Source: an uncultured Oscillospiraceae bacterium
GTDB lineage: Bacteria; Bacillota; Clostridia; Oscillospirales; Oscillospiraceae
Reading direction: 5' to 3'
DNA length: 39,571 nt
NCBI GenBank assembly: GCA_910588105.1
Contig: CAJUQD010000023.1
Coordinates: 1 to 39,571 of the forward strand
Below, piece after piece: positions 8,051 to 15,709 of the stretch. Position 1 is the first letter of the stretch. Every line of letters starts with the position of its first letter. A program made the translations under genes and the position numbers. The notes under the pieces were generated by a model, which saw only the letters and a program-made list of their open reading frames with translations, made no database searches and was not told the origin of the DNA.

Positions 8051-8692
8051 TTATCCCCCCTGTGTCCGGTCTGCGCCGCTCCCCTGGGGCGGGAACGCCT
8101 CCTCCACCCACTCCGGCGCGGGCTTCACCGCCTCGTCCGGCCTCAGGGGGAGCTGGATATACCGCTCCATATGCGCCGGCGAAAAATACTGCGCGTATAT
8201 CCCCCGGTGGAGGGCCTCCACTTTCCGGTCATCCCCCTCCGGCCCCCGGTAGAGGCAGTTGAACCGCACCCCGAACAGGGCGCACTGGTAGTCCAGCACC
8301 CGGAAGCCGTTGCGCTCATAAAAGGCGATGCGCCGCTGGCGCAGCTCGTTGATGTCCGGGTCGTGGGAGCAGGGGGCCTCCGCCTCGCCGAAAAGCTGGC
8401 CGTACCGCCCGGACAGCATAGACAGGATCCTGGAGCCCTGCCCCGCGCTGCGCAGCCCCCGCAGCACCCCGAAATATTCCAGCAGCGCGCCGGAGCGGTC
8501 CCCGGCCAGCCACAGCATGGCATAGCCCACCGCCTGCCCGTCCTGGGTGATGAGCAGGGGGTCGTACCGGCCCATATCCATCAGCCGGAGCATGGCGCTC
8601 AGCGGCTTCAGCTCCGAATGGGGGAAGTCCTCCATCATCTCGTCGCGGTAGAGGGCGGCCAGTTCCTCCTTGTCCAAACGCTTGAGTTCCAT
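8051..8692 (-). CDS. GNAT family N-acetyltransferase
   Basis: 213 aa. GNAT fold: N-terminal strand-helix (MELKRLDKEELAAL), central sheet LLITQDGQAVGYAML, an acetyl-CoA loop-like segment GVLRGLRSAGQGSRIL, and the C-terminal FYERNGFRVLDYQCALFGV typical of the last strands. The substrate cannot be predicted. I start at ATG 8692 because AAGGAGG lies 8 nt upstream; a longer reading would overlap rimI. It lies between rimI and tsaD in the same transcript. This two-GNAT arrangement suggests lineage-specific insertion into the tsaD operon. Confidence 0.82.
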   Translation of the reverse strand: MELKRLDKEELAALYRDEMMEDFPHSELKPLSAMLRLMDMGRYDPLLITQDGQAVGYAMLWLAGDRSGALLEYFGVLRGLRSAGQGSRILSMLSGRYGQLFGEAEAPCSHDPDINELRQRRIAFYERNGFRVLDYQCALFGVRFNCLYRGPEGDDRKVEALHRGIYAQYFSPAHMERYIQLPLRPDEAVKPAPEWVEEAFPPQGSGADRTQGG

Positions 8693-8705
8693 TTGGAACG
8701 CCTCC

Positions 8706-9155
8706 TTATCTCTCAAATGTCAATGTCATCAGCAGCGCGTCCTCCCGGGGCGCGGCGTAGTAGTTTTTCCGCCGCCCCACGGCGGCGAAGCCGTGCTTCC
8801 CATACAGGGCGATGGCCGGGGCGTTGGAGGCGCGCACCTCCAGCGTGAGCGCGGCCAGATTCTCCCGGCCAAAGCCGGTGAGCGCCCTCATCAAAGCGTC
8901 CCCCACCCCCTGCCGCCGGGCGTCCGGGGCCACGGCGATGTTGTCCAGATTCCCCTCGTCCAGCACCGCCGACACCACGGCGTAGCCCAGCAGGGAGCCC
9001 CCCTCCCCCTGGGCCAGCAGGACGGCCGCGGCGGGGTTATCCAGCGCTTCCCGGAACAGCCCCTCGCTCCAGGGGTCGGCGGGGAAGCACGCCCGCTCCA
9101 GCGCCGCCACCTGGGGAATGTGCTCCGGGCCCATGGGGACAATGCGCAGCCTCAT
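8706..9155 (-). CDS. rimI: Ribosomal protein bS18-alanine N-acetyltransferase
   Basis: 149 aa, the normal length. GNAT acetyltransferase that in characterised bacteria acetylates the N-terminal alanine of ribosomal protein S18. Features: CFPADPWSEGLFREAL near the N-terminus, the strand NLDNIAVAPDARRQGVGDALM holding the Q/RxxGxG/A acetyl-CoA loop, and SNAPAIALYGKHGFAAVGRRKNYY with the conserved tyrosines. Its ATG overlaps the upstream methyltransferase stop in ATGA, showing translational coupling. Adjacent position to tsaD supports RimI over other GNATs; the substrate assignment is by family. Confidence 0.9.
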   Translation of the reverse strand: MRLRIVPMGPEHIPQVAALERACFPADPWSEGLFREALDNPAAAVLLAQGEGGSLLGYAVVSAVLDEGNLDNIAVAPDARRQGVGDALMRALTGFGRENLAALTLEVRASNAPAIALYGKHGFAAVGRRKNYYAAPREDALLMTLTFER

Positions 9156-9757
9156 GCGCCCTCCCGCCGGAACAGCAGCTGCCGCCAGATGGGCATATCC
9201 GTGGGCAGCTCCCGGCAGTAGGAGAACAGCCCTTCCGCCGCCCGGACCACCTCGTCCGGGGTGTGGGCGATGAAATTGCGGTCATACTGCTCGCCGTCAA
9301 TCTCCCGGAGGCTCCACTCGGCCAGCTTCCCCCTCCCCTCCCGGATGGAGGCCAGCACCCAGCCGCCTGGGCGCGCCACCTTGGCCATCTGTTCAAAGGC
9401 CAGGGGCAGCCTCGCCGTCTCCACGTGCACCAGCCCGGCGGACAGGAGGATGCCGTCCACCATGCCCACCTGGGAATAGTCCCCCAGCATATCCCCCTGG
9501 AAGAAAGGGATGTCCGGGTTGCGCGCCCTGGCGATGCTCAGGCTCCCGCCGCTGAAGTCCAGCCCAAGCGCCTCAAAGCCCCGCGCCCGGATGCGGCCCG
9601 TCTCGTACCCCGCGCCGCAGCACAGGTCCAGCACCCGCCCGCCGGGGGGCAGCAGGGAAAGGAATTCGTCCAGACAGGGCAGGTATGCCTCGTCGCCGTA
9701 CCCCTCCGCCGCCCACTCCGCCGCGGTCTTGTCGTAATACTCCTGTACGCCCTTCAT
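9152..9757 (-). CDS. Class I SAM-dependent methyltransferase
   Basis: 201 aa. A Rossmann-type methyltransferase starting MKGVQEYYDKTAAEWA; motif I is VLDLCCGAGYETG, motif II the acidic LGLDFSGGSLSIAR, and the GDML loop follows. The profile (Methyltransf_11/25-like) is that of small-molecule or generic methyltransferases; the substrate is unknown. I use ATG 9757, which follows a purine-rich GGGGTGG site, because the in-frame extension upstream lies inside the phosphorylase gene and has a shadow-like composition. It sits 14 nt after the phosphorylase stop and overlaps rimI by 4 nt, so it is an internal gene of the polA-to-tsaD run. Confidence 0.85.
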   Translation of the reverse strand: MKGVQEYYDKTAAEWAAEGYGDEAYLPCLDEFLSLLPPGGRVLDLCCGAGYETGRIRARGFEALGLDFSGGSLSIARARNPDIPFFQGDMLGDYSQVGMVDGILLSAGLVHVETARLPLAFEQMAKVARPGGWVLASIREGRGKLAEWSLREIDGEQYDRNFIAHTPDEVVRAAEGLFSYCRELPTDMPIWRQLLFRREGA

Positions 9758-9770
9758 CCTGTCCACCCCT

Positions 9771-10523
9771 TCACAGCCGCGCCGCCGCTTCCAGCGCGAC
9801 GCGCAGATATTTCTCGTAGTCCGACGCGGGCACCGCCCCCCAGGTGCGGGCGTCCCACGCCTCCCCGTCCAGGCTGTCCTCAGCGTAGAGGAACTGGTAC
9901 ACCTCCGCGCCCCGGAACCACCCCACCGCCATAGCGGAGGCGCACTCCATGTCCACGGCAATGCAGCCGTCCGCCTTACGCTTTTCCACGTTGTTCCGGG
10001 TCTCCCGGTACAAGGCGTCGGTGGTCCAAACCCGGCCCTTCACATAGGGCAGGCGCAGCCCGTCAAAGATTTCCCCCAGCCGCCGGGCCGTGGGTATGTC
10101 CACATAGTCCGCCGGGGGCAGGTAGTGGTAGCTGGTCCCCTCGTCCCGGTAGGCGGCGGTGGGAAGGATAAAGTGCCCGGCGGTGAGCGCGGAATCCAGC
10201 ACGCCGCAGGCCCCGTACAGCAGTACCCGCTTCGCCCCCAGGGCCAGCACCTCCTCCACCAGCGCCGCCGTGGCCGCTCCGCCGATGATGGACTGCACCA
10301 TCCCCAGCTCCCGTCCGTTGTGGATAAAGGCATACACCGGGATGTCCCTCCCGCCGCTCAGGACAGCGGCCGCCCGGGTCTCCCAGCCCTTTTGCAGCGC
10401 CTGGAGGGATTTTTCCTCAAAGGTGAGCACCACCGTCTCCGGAAAGCCGGCCACTGGGCAGATCATGTGGGAGGGCTTCAAAATCTCCTCGGAAACCGGG
10501 TCGAAGGTGTCGAATAAGCTCAT
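9771..10523 (-). CDS. Nucleoside phosphorylase (PNP/UDP family)
   Basis: 250 aa. Member of the purine nucleoside/uridine phosphorylase family, cleaving a nucleoside with phosphate to base and ribose-1-phosphate. Family signs are VQSIIGGAATAALVEEVLALGAKRVLLYGACGVL in the middle and the substrate-site VDMECASAMAVG (ME contacts ribose), with YLYAEDS-like segment QFLYAEDSLDG near the end. Which base it prefers cannot be read from the sequence. I start at ATG 10523 with GGAG 8 nt upstream; the upstream in-frame extension runs into the intergenic repeat and is arginine/proline-rich noise. It is separated from polA by 172 bp that hold a structured repeat. Confidence 0.87.
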   Translation of the reverse strand: MSLFDTFDPVSEEILKPSHMICPVAGFPETVVLTFEEKSLQALQKGWETRAAAVLSGGRDIPVYAFIHNGRELGMVQSIIGGAATAALVEEVLALGAKRVLLYGACGVLDSALTAGHFILPTAAYRDEGTSYHYLPPADYVDIPTARRLGEIFDGLRLPYVKGRVWTTDALYRETRNNVEKRKADGCIAVDMECASAMAVGWFRGAEVYQFLYAEDSLDGEAWDARTWGAVPASDYEKYLRVALEAAARL

Positions 10524-10588
10524 TTTGAAATCTCCTTCATGCAGGGGCGCATACTTTGCGTCCAAAATAGCCGCGGCCGCAGGCCGCC

Positions 10589-10695
10589 CCAACCACGAGC
10601 CCAGCGAAGCGGGTCGCGGTTGGAGACGAGGAGCAAGGGAGCGGCGTGAGGAATGCCCGCCAGGTCGTTCCGAACGGAGCGGACTTTGCGACGAG
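10589..10695 (+). repeat. Structured intergenic element, copy A
   Basis: Fills most of the polA-phosphorylase gap and ends exactly at the polA stop codon. In order on the plus strand: a 9-bp stem CCAACCACG / CGCGGTTGG (10589-10597 and 10615-10623, one A-C mismatch) around the 17-nt loop AGCCCAGCGAAGCGGGT; a GAGCGGCG word; a second variable hairpin (GGAATG / CGTTCC); then GAGCGGACTTTGC and CGACGAG. The same order recurs at 15311-15420 with a different stem but nearly the same loop. Its orientation is opposite to the genes around it. Confidence 0.75.
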
Positions 10696-13362
10696 TCAGT
10701 GGCACTGCGCCCAGGTGCGCCCCGCCTTGGCGTCCGCCACCAGCGGCACCGACAGCGCCGCAACCCCCTCCATCTCCTCCTGGAGCAGGGCGCGCACCCG
10801 TTCCGCCTCGCCCTCGGGGCACTCCACGATCAGCTCGTCATGGACCTGGAGGACCAGCCGGGCCTCCAGGTCCTCCGCCCGGAGCCGGGCGTCCACCTTT
10901 ATCATAGCCAGCTTGATGATATCCGCCGCCGTGCCCTGGATGGGCATGTTCAGCGCCACCCGCTCGCCGAAGGAGCGGGTATTGAAGTTGGAGCTCTTCA
11001 GCTCGGGCAGCCAGCGGCGGCGGCCGTACAGGGTGGACACATAGCCGTCCTCCCTCCCCCGCTCCACTACCCGGTCCATATAGGCGCGCACTCCGGAGTA
11101 GTGCTGGAAATACTTCTCCATATACTCCTTGGCCTGGGCCACGGTGACGTGGATATCCTCCGACAGCGAGAAGGCAGAGATGCCGTATACGATGCCGAAG
11201 TTCACCGCCTTAGCCGCCCGGCGCAGCTCCGGGGGCACCGCGTCCTGGGGAAGCCCGAACACCTGGGAGGCGGTCACGGTGTGTATGTCCACCCCGGAGT
11301 TGAAGCCGCCGATCATGGCCCCGTCCCCGGACATATGGGCCAGTAGCCGCAGCTCGATCTGGGAGTAGTCCGCATCCACCAGCACCTTCCCTTTTGGCGC
11401 CACAAACATCTTGCGCATCTCCGACCCCAGGGGGGTGCGCACCGGGATGTTCTGCAAATTGGGCTCAGCGGAGGACAGCCGCCCGGTGGCGGTGACGGTG
11501 TTCTGGAAGCTGGTGTGGATGCGCCCGTCGGCATCGATCACCTTGCCCAGCCCCTCCACATAGGTGGAGTTGAGCTTGGTAAGCTGGCGGTAGTCCAGCA
11601 CCCGGCCCACGATCTCGTGGCGGGGTCGGAGCTTCTCCAGCACCTCGGCGTTGGTGGAGTACCCTGTCTTGGTCTTTTTCACCGGGGGCAGGCCCAGCTT
11701 GTCGAACAGGATATGCCCCAGCTGCTTGGGGGAGAGGATGTTGAACTCCTCCCCGGCCAGGCCGTATATTTCCGCCTGGAGGGCGTCGATGCCCAGCTGG
11801 AGCTGCCTGCCGAAGTCGGCCAGCGCCTGGCCGTCCACCAGCACCCCGGCCCGCTCCATCCGGGCCAGCACCGGGCACAGGGGCAGCTCAATGTCCGCCA
11901 GCACAGGCAGCAGGCCGTACTCCTCCAATTTCGGCTTGAACAATTCGTAAAACGCCTCAATCCAGGCCGTGTCCTCGTACCATGCGGCCTGGGCCTTCAG
12001 TCCGTCGTCCAGCAAGGAGAAGGCGTCCTTTTCTTTATAAGCGGCGGACTGCTCCACCTCTTTTTTGAAATAGGATACAGCCAGCTTGCGCAGCTCATAG
12101 CTCCCCGCCGTGGGGTCTAACAGATACGCCGCCAGCTCGGTGTCGAACACGAAGCCCTCCGGCTGGATCCCCTCGTCCAGCAGGGCGCGGCACAGCTCCT
12201 TCACCCCGTGGGCTATCTTTTTCACCGTGGGGCCGAACAGGGCCGAGAGCAGGGCGTGGTAGTCCCCCTGGTAGGCGGCGGCGCGCACGTCATAGAGGTA
12301 CGCCCGCTTCCCGCCGTCCCCGGACAGGCTCACCGCCACCCCCGCCAGCCCCGGCAGGGGCAGGACGGCCACACAGTCCGCCTCCTCCCATTTGGGCAGG
12401 GCTGCGGCGAAGTCATCCCCGGTGAGGACGGGCACAACCGTCACCCGGATTTCCTCCGGCCCCTGGGCGGGCTCCGCCCCCGCAGGGCCGGGGGTGAGCT
12501 TCAGCTTGTCGATGAGCTTGCTGAACTCCAGCTCCAGCAGCTTTTGGTACAAGACCGGCCCGTTGAAGGGCCGGCGGGCCGCGTCCTCCGGGCGGAAGCC
12601 CATGGGCGCATCGGTGCGGATCACCGCCAGGCTGTAGCTCAGCCGGGCGTCCGCCTCCCCCTCGGCAAGCTTTTTGATGACGCCGGGCTTGGCCTCGATA
12701 TCGGGGAGCTTTTCATAGATGGCGGCCACCGTCCGGTACTGCCCGATGAGGGCCAGGGCTGTCTTTTCCCCCACCCCCTTCACGCCGGGATAGTTGTCGG
12801 AGGCATCCCCCATCAGCGCCTTCAAGTCGATCATGTGGATGGGGTCGAAGCCGTATTCGGCCCGGAACTCCTCCGGGGTGACGTTCCGAGTGGTGGTCTG
12901 TCCCATCCGGGTAGACACCAGCTTGACGGTGGTGCGCCCGTTGATGAGCTGGAGGGAGTCCTTATCGCCGGTGACGATCACCGTATCGCCCCCCTGCTCC
13001 CCGTTCACCCTCGCCATGGTGCCCAGAAGGTCGTCCGCCTCCCAGCCCTCCAGCTCGTACCGCCGGATGTTCATGGCGTCCAGCACCTCCTTCAGCACCG
13101 GCATCTGGACGGCCAGCTCCTCCGGCATCCCCTTGCGCTGGGCCTTGTACCCGGCAAAGGCTTTGTGCCGGAAGGTGGGGGCGCGCATGTCGAAGGCCAC
13201 CGCCAGCCCCTCGGGCTCTTCCTCGTCCAGCAGCTTGAACAGGATATTGAGGAAGCCGAAGATGGCGTTGGTGGGCAGGCCCTCCCGGGTGGCCAGGTTC
13301 TGGCTCACACCGTAAAAGGCCCGGTTGACGATGGAATTGCCGTCGATAACCATTAGCTTCAT
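10696..13362 (-). CDS. polA: DNA polymerase I
   Basis: 888 aa. Repair and Okazaki-fragment-processing polymerase. The N-terminal 5'-3' flap nuclease (about 1-290) shows FDMRAPTFRHKAF and VTGDKDSLQLI. The middle 3'-5' exonuclease-like domain (about 310-480) lacks the first D-x-E catalytic pair (DCVAVLPLPG instead), so proofreading is probably lost, as in several Firmicutes Pol I. The C-terminal polymerase has motif A DYSQIELRLL (D665), motif B RRAAKAVNFGIVYG, and motif C VHDE (D842). I start at ATG 13362, with GAGG 8 nt upstream; a GTG three codons earlier overlaps that site. First gene of the minus-strand run, with a near-consensus promoter. Confidence 0.97.
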   Translation of the reverse strand: MKLMVIDGNSIVNRAFYGVSQNLATREGLPTNAIFGFLNILFKLLDEEEPEGLAVAFDMRAPTFRHKAFAGYKAQRKGMPEELAVQMPVLKEVLDAMNIRRYELEGWEADDLLGTMARVNGEQGGDTVIVTGDKDSLQLINGRTTVKLVSTRMGQTTTRNVTPEEFRAEYGFDPIHMIDLKALMGDASDNYPGVKGVGEKTALALIGQYRTVAAIYEKLPDIEAKPGVIKKLAEGEADARLSYSLAVIRTDAPMGFRPEDAARRPFNGPVLYQKLLELEFSKLIDKLKLTPGPAGAEPAQGPEEIRVTVVPVLTGDDFAAALPKWEEADCVAVLPLPGLAGVAVSLSGDGGKRAYLYDVRAAAYQGDYHALLSALFGPTVKKIAHGVKELCRALLDEGIQPEGFVFDTELAAYLLDPTAGSYELRKLAVSYFKKEVEQSAAYKEKDAFSLLDDGLKAQAAWYEDTAWIEAFYELFKPKLEEYGLLPVLADIELPLCPVLARMERAGVLVDGQALADFGRQLQLGIDALQAEIYGLAGEEFNILSPKQLGHILFDKLGLPPVKKTKTGYSTNAEVLEKLRPRHEIVGRVLDYRQLTKLNSTYVEGLGKVIDADGRIHTSFQNTVTATGRLSSAEPNLQNIPVRTPLGSEMRKMFVAPKGKVLVDADYSQIELRLLAHMSGDGAMIGGFNSGVDIHTVTASQVFGLPQDAVPPELRRAAKAVNFGIVYGISAFSLSEDIHVTVAQAKEYMEKYFQHYSGVRAYMDRVVERGREDGYVSTLYGRRRWLPELKSSNFNTRSFGERVALNMPIQGTAADIIKLAMIKVDARLRAEDLEARLVLQVHDELIVECPEGEAERVRALLQEEMEGVAALSVPLVADAKAGRTWAQCH

Positions 13363-13408
13363 AGGGGACACCTCACAATTTCATTGGCGCGGCAGATAAT
13401 AACATTTT

Positions 13409-13437
13409 ATTATACCACCATTTTTGTGCGGGCGCAA
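13409..13437 (-). promoter_or_regulatory. polA promoter
   Basis: Minus strand: TTGCGC (13437-13432), 17 nt, TATAAT (13414-13409), a perfect -10. Transcription would start near 13402, about 40 nt before the polA ATG. It diverges from the rimP promoter about 90 bp away. Confidence 0.7.
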
Positions 13438-13525
13438 GGGCGCACCCCGCAGTGGCGGCCCCTCTTCAGGCCGCTCCGATGCGCGGCGGCCGGCCTGCGC
13501 CCGGGAAAATTTTTCGTCCGGGGGG

Positions 13526-13554
13526 TTGCAATCCCCCGCCGGACGTGGTAAAAT
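13526..13554 (+). promoter_or_regulatory. rimP-nusA-infB operon promoter
   Basis: TTGCAA (13526-13531), 17 nt, TAAAAT (13549-13554), giving a start near 13561 and a leader of about 120 nt before rimP. The same TTGCAA -35 recurs in three other promoters of this window. Confidence 0.65.
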
Positions 13555-13575
13555 AGCTTGACTGTTAAGGGTAGA

Positions 13576-13608
13576 AAGGAGTGAGGCATGCGCCTCACTC
13601 CTTCTTTT
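13576..13608 (+). terminator. Leader hairpin of the rimP operon, probable attenuator
   Basis: Starting about 15 nt into the predicted transcript, a 12-bp perfect stem AAGGAGTGAGGC / GCCTCACTCCTT (13576-13587 and 13592-13603) closes an ATGC loop and runs into CTTTT. This has the shape of an intrinsic terminator placed between promoter and first gene. NusA, encoded second in the operon, acts at such hairpins, so feedback attenuation is a reasonable inference. Confidence 0.5.
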
Positions 13609-13612
13609 GGAA

Positions 13613-13632
13613 GCGCGAGGATAGCCGCGCAG
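13613..13632 (+). repeat. Short GC hairpin motif, copy 1
   Basis: GCGCGAGGATAGCCGCGCAG, a GCGCG / CGCGC stem with an 8-nt loop, in the rimP leader. A match with two changes in the loop occurs right after the crt stop at 24063. Function unknown. Confidence 0.45.
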
Positions 13633-13681
13633 GCGAGCTTGGATCGGTTCGGGCATGACAACACTTGAAAGGAGCCTCATC

Positions 13682-14125
13682 ATGGCAAAGGTGACCGACG
13701 CGGTGTACGCCCTGGCCCTGCCCATCGTGGAGCAGGCGGGCTGCACCCTGTGGGACGTGGAATACGTCAAGGAGGCCGGGGAATGGTTCCTCCGGGTCTA
13801 TATCGACCGGAACGGCGGCGTGGACATCGACTGCTGCGAGGCGGTCTCCCGCCCCCTGTCCGACGCGCTGGACGACGCCGACCCCATCCAGGGCAGCTAC
13901 ACTTTTGAGGTCTCCTCCGCCGGGCTGGACCGGGTGCTGCGCAAAAGCGCGCACTTTGCCCAGTGCATGGGGCGGCAGGTGGACGTGAAGCTCTACCGGC
14001 CCGTGGATGGCCGCAAGGAAATGACCGGCGTCCTCACCGGGTATGACGGCGGGGCCGTCGTGGTGGGCGGCGTCCGCTTTGACAAGAAAGACGTGGCCCA
14101 GGTTCGCCTCCACGTCGAGTTTTGA
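13682..14125 (+). CDS. rimP: Ribosome maturation factor RimP
   Basis: 147 aa. Helps assemble the 30S subunit by acting on uS12 and neighbouring proteins. The N-terminal alpha-beta domain has QAGCTLWDVEYVKEAGEWFLRVYIDR and GGVDIDCCEAVSRPLSDALD with the family's C-x-x-(V/A)-S-R pattern; YTFEVSSAGLDRVL is the RimP signature; the C-terminal half is an SH3-like barrel. I start at ATG 13682 because GGAG is 7 nt upstream; an ATG nine codons earlier lacks a ribosome site. First gene of the nusA operon, as in most bacteria, with nusA 14 nt downstream. Confidence 0.96.
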   Translation: MAKVTDAVYALALPIVEQAGCTLWDVEYVKEAGEWFLRVYIDRNGGVDIDCCEAVSRPLSDALDDADPIQGSYTFEVSSAGLDRVLRKSAHFAQCMGRQVDVKLYRPVDGRKEMTGVLTGYDGGAVVVGGVRFDKKDVAQVRLHVEF

Positions 14126-14139
14126 AGGAGTTAAACGAC

Positions 14140-15300
14140 ATGGCTAAGAAAAAAATCGCCGCAAAGAGCACGGAGCTGGACGCCAAGGAATTTTTCGCCG
14201 CCATCTCCGATATTGAAAAGGACAAGGGCATCCCCAAGGCTTATATGCTGGAAAAGATCACCCAGGCCCTGGTGGCCGCCTACAAGCGGGACCACGAGGG
14301 CATTACCGACAACGTGGTTGTGGACGCCAACGAAGAGTTAGAGGCCGTGCGCATGTTCGTCAAAAAGGACGTGGTGGAGGCGGTGGACAATCCCCACACC
14401 GAAATCAGCCTGGACGACGCCCAGCGGGCCCTGCCCAGGGCCCAGCTGGGAGACGTGCTGCGCATTGAGATCAAGCCCAAAAATTTTGGCCGCATCGCCG
14501 CCCAGACCGCCCGCCAGGTCATTATCCAGGGCATGCGCGAGGCGGAGCGGGGGATGATTTTCGATGAGTTCTCCGCCAAGGAGCACGAGATTTTGACCGG
14601 CTCCGTCACCCGGGTGGACGAGCGCAACGGCTCGGTGGCCATCCGCCTCACCTCCGGCTCCGAGTTCACCGACGCGTTTTTGTCCGCCGGCGAGCAGGTC
14701 AAGGGGGAGGTTATCCGGGAGGGCGACCGGGTTCGGGTGTACGTGGTGGAGGTCCGCCGCTCCACCCGCGGGCCCCAGGTGCTCATCTCCCGCACCCACC
14801 CCGGGCTGGTCAAGCGCCTGTTTGAGCTGGAGGTGCCCGAGATCTACGACGGCACGGTACAGGTGATGTCCATCGCCCGCGAGGCGGGCAGCCGCACCAA
14901 GCTGGCCGTGTGGAGCGACGACGAGAACGTGGACCCCATCGGCGCCTGCGTGGGCCCCCGGGGCCAGCGGGTCAACGCCGTAGTGGAGGAGCTGCGGGGC
15001 GAGAAGGTGGATATCATCAAGTGGTCGGAAGACCCCGGCCAGTACGTGGCCGCCGCCCTGGCCCCCGCCGACGTCATCAGCGTCACCGAGCTGGAGGAGG
15101 GCAAGAGCTGCCGGGTGGTGGTGCCCGACGACCAGCTGTCCCTGGCCATCGGCAAGGAGGGGCAGAACGCCCGGCTGGCCGCCCGGCTCACCGGCTTCAA
15201 AATTGACATACGCCCCGCCAGCGCGCCGGAGCCTCCTGAGGAGGCCCCGGAGGACGCGCCAGAGGCGGCGGATGAGGAAGATATCGAAATTGAGGAGTAA
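14140..15300 (+). CDS. nusA: Transcription termination/antitermination factor NusA
   Basis: 386 aa. Binds RNA polymerase and nascent RNA, stimulating pausing and intrinsic termination. The N-terminal polymerase-binding domain spans about 1-125, the S1 domain about 135-200 (LTGSVTRVDERNGSVAIRL), then KH1 with GACVGPRGQRVNAV and KH2 with AIGKEGQNARLAARLTG. The tail is acidic (PEEAPEDAPEAADEED). The length is normal for Firmicutes, which lack the gamma-proteobacterial acidic repeats. The ATG at 14140 follows GGAG at 9 nt. It is followed by a 133-bp gap holding the structured repeat before rnpM, where Firmicutes usually have only a few bases. Confidence 0.97.
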   Translation: MAKKKIAAKSTELDAKEFFAAISDIEKDKGIPKAYMLEKITQALVAAYKRDHEGITDNVVVDANEELEAVRMFVKKDVVEAVDNPHTEISLDDAQRALPRAQLGDVLRIEIKPKNFGRIAAQTARQVIIQGMREAERGMIFDEFSAKEHEILTGSVTRVDERNGSVAIRLTSGSEFTDAFLSAGEQVKGEVIREGDRVRVYVVEVRRSTRGPQVLISRTHPGLVKRLFELEVPEIYDGTVQVMSIAREAGSRTKLAVWSDDENVDPIGACVGPRGQRVNAVVEELRGEKVDIIKWSEDPGQYVAAALAPADVISVTELEEGKSCRVVVPDDQLSLAIGKEGQNARLAARLTGFKIDIRPASAPEPPEEAPEDAPEAADEEDIEIEE

Positions 15301-15310
15301 ATAATGGGGC

Positions 15311-15420
15311 CCCCGCCGGAGCCCAGCGAAGCGGATCCGGCGGGGAGAGGAGAAGCAGGGAAGCGAGCGGCGCTTTCCCCGCAGGGGGAAACGCAGTTGA
15401 GCGGACTTTGCTTCGACGAG
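15311..15420 (+). repeat. Structured intergenic element, copy B
   Basis: Between nusA and rnpM. A perfect 9-bp stem CCCCGCCGG / CCGGCGGGG (15311-15319 and 15337-15345) encloses the loop AGCCCAGCGAAGCGGAT, which matches copy A at 16 of 17 positions. Then come GCGAGCGGCG, a second hairpin (TTTCCCC / GGGGGAAA) and GAGCGGACTTTGC, TT, CGACGAG. Four stem pairs differ from copy A by changes on both strands. The rnpM ribosome site begins right after the element. Confidence 0.78.
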
Positions 15421-15433
15421 AGGGGGACGCGCA

Positions 15434-15709
15434 ATGCCCAAAAAAACACCTATGCGCCAATGCCTTGGCTGCCGGGAGATGAAGCCCAAGCCCGAGCTGA
15501 TTCGGGTGGTGCGCTCCCCCGATGGGGGATTGTCCCTGGACTTCCGGGGGAAGAAGCCGGGCCGGGGGGCCTACCTGTGTCCCGACCCTGCCTGCCTGGC
15601 CCGGGCCAAAAGGAGCCGCGCCATCGAGCGGGCCCTGGCCTCCCCCATGCCCCCGGACGTATGGGATGCGCTGGAGGCGCAGATGAAGGCGGGTGACGGC
15701 GGTGACTGA
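15434..15709 (+). CDS. rnpM: RNase P modulator RnpM (YlxR family)
   Basis: 91 aa, normal length for the YlxR/DUF448 family. A small nucleic-acid-binding protein; in Bacillus subtilis YlxR was shown to bind RNase P RNA and was renamed RnpM. It shows the N-terminal RQCLGCREMKPKPELIRVV with a C-x-x-C pair, and the signature KKPGRGAYLCPDPACLARA with two more cysteines. GAGGGGG lies upstream of the ATG. It overlaps the following ylxQ start by 17 nt, so both are translated together within the nusA-infB operon. Only the preceding repeat-bearing gap is unusual. Confidence 0.93.
   Translation: MPKKTPMRQCLGCREMKPKPELIRVVRSPDGGLSLDFRGKKPGRGAYLCPDPACLARAKRSRAIERALASPMPPDVWDALEAQMKAGDGGD

Noticed and set aside
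10524..10763. N-terminal extension of the nucleoside phosphorylase through the intergenic repeat
   Set aside because: Arg/Pro-rich, lacks a ribosome site, and the family starts at the ATG at 10523, which has GGAG upstream.
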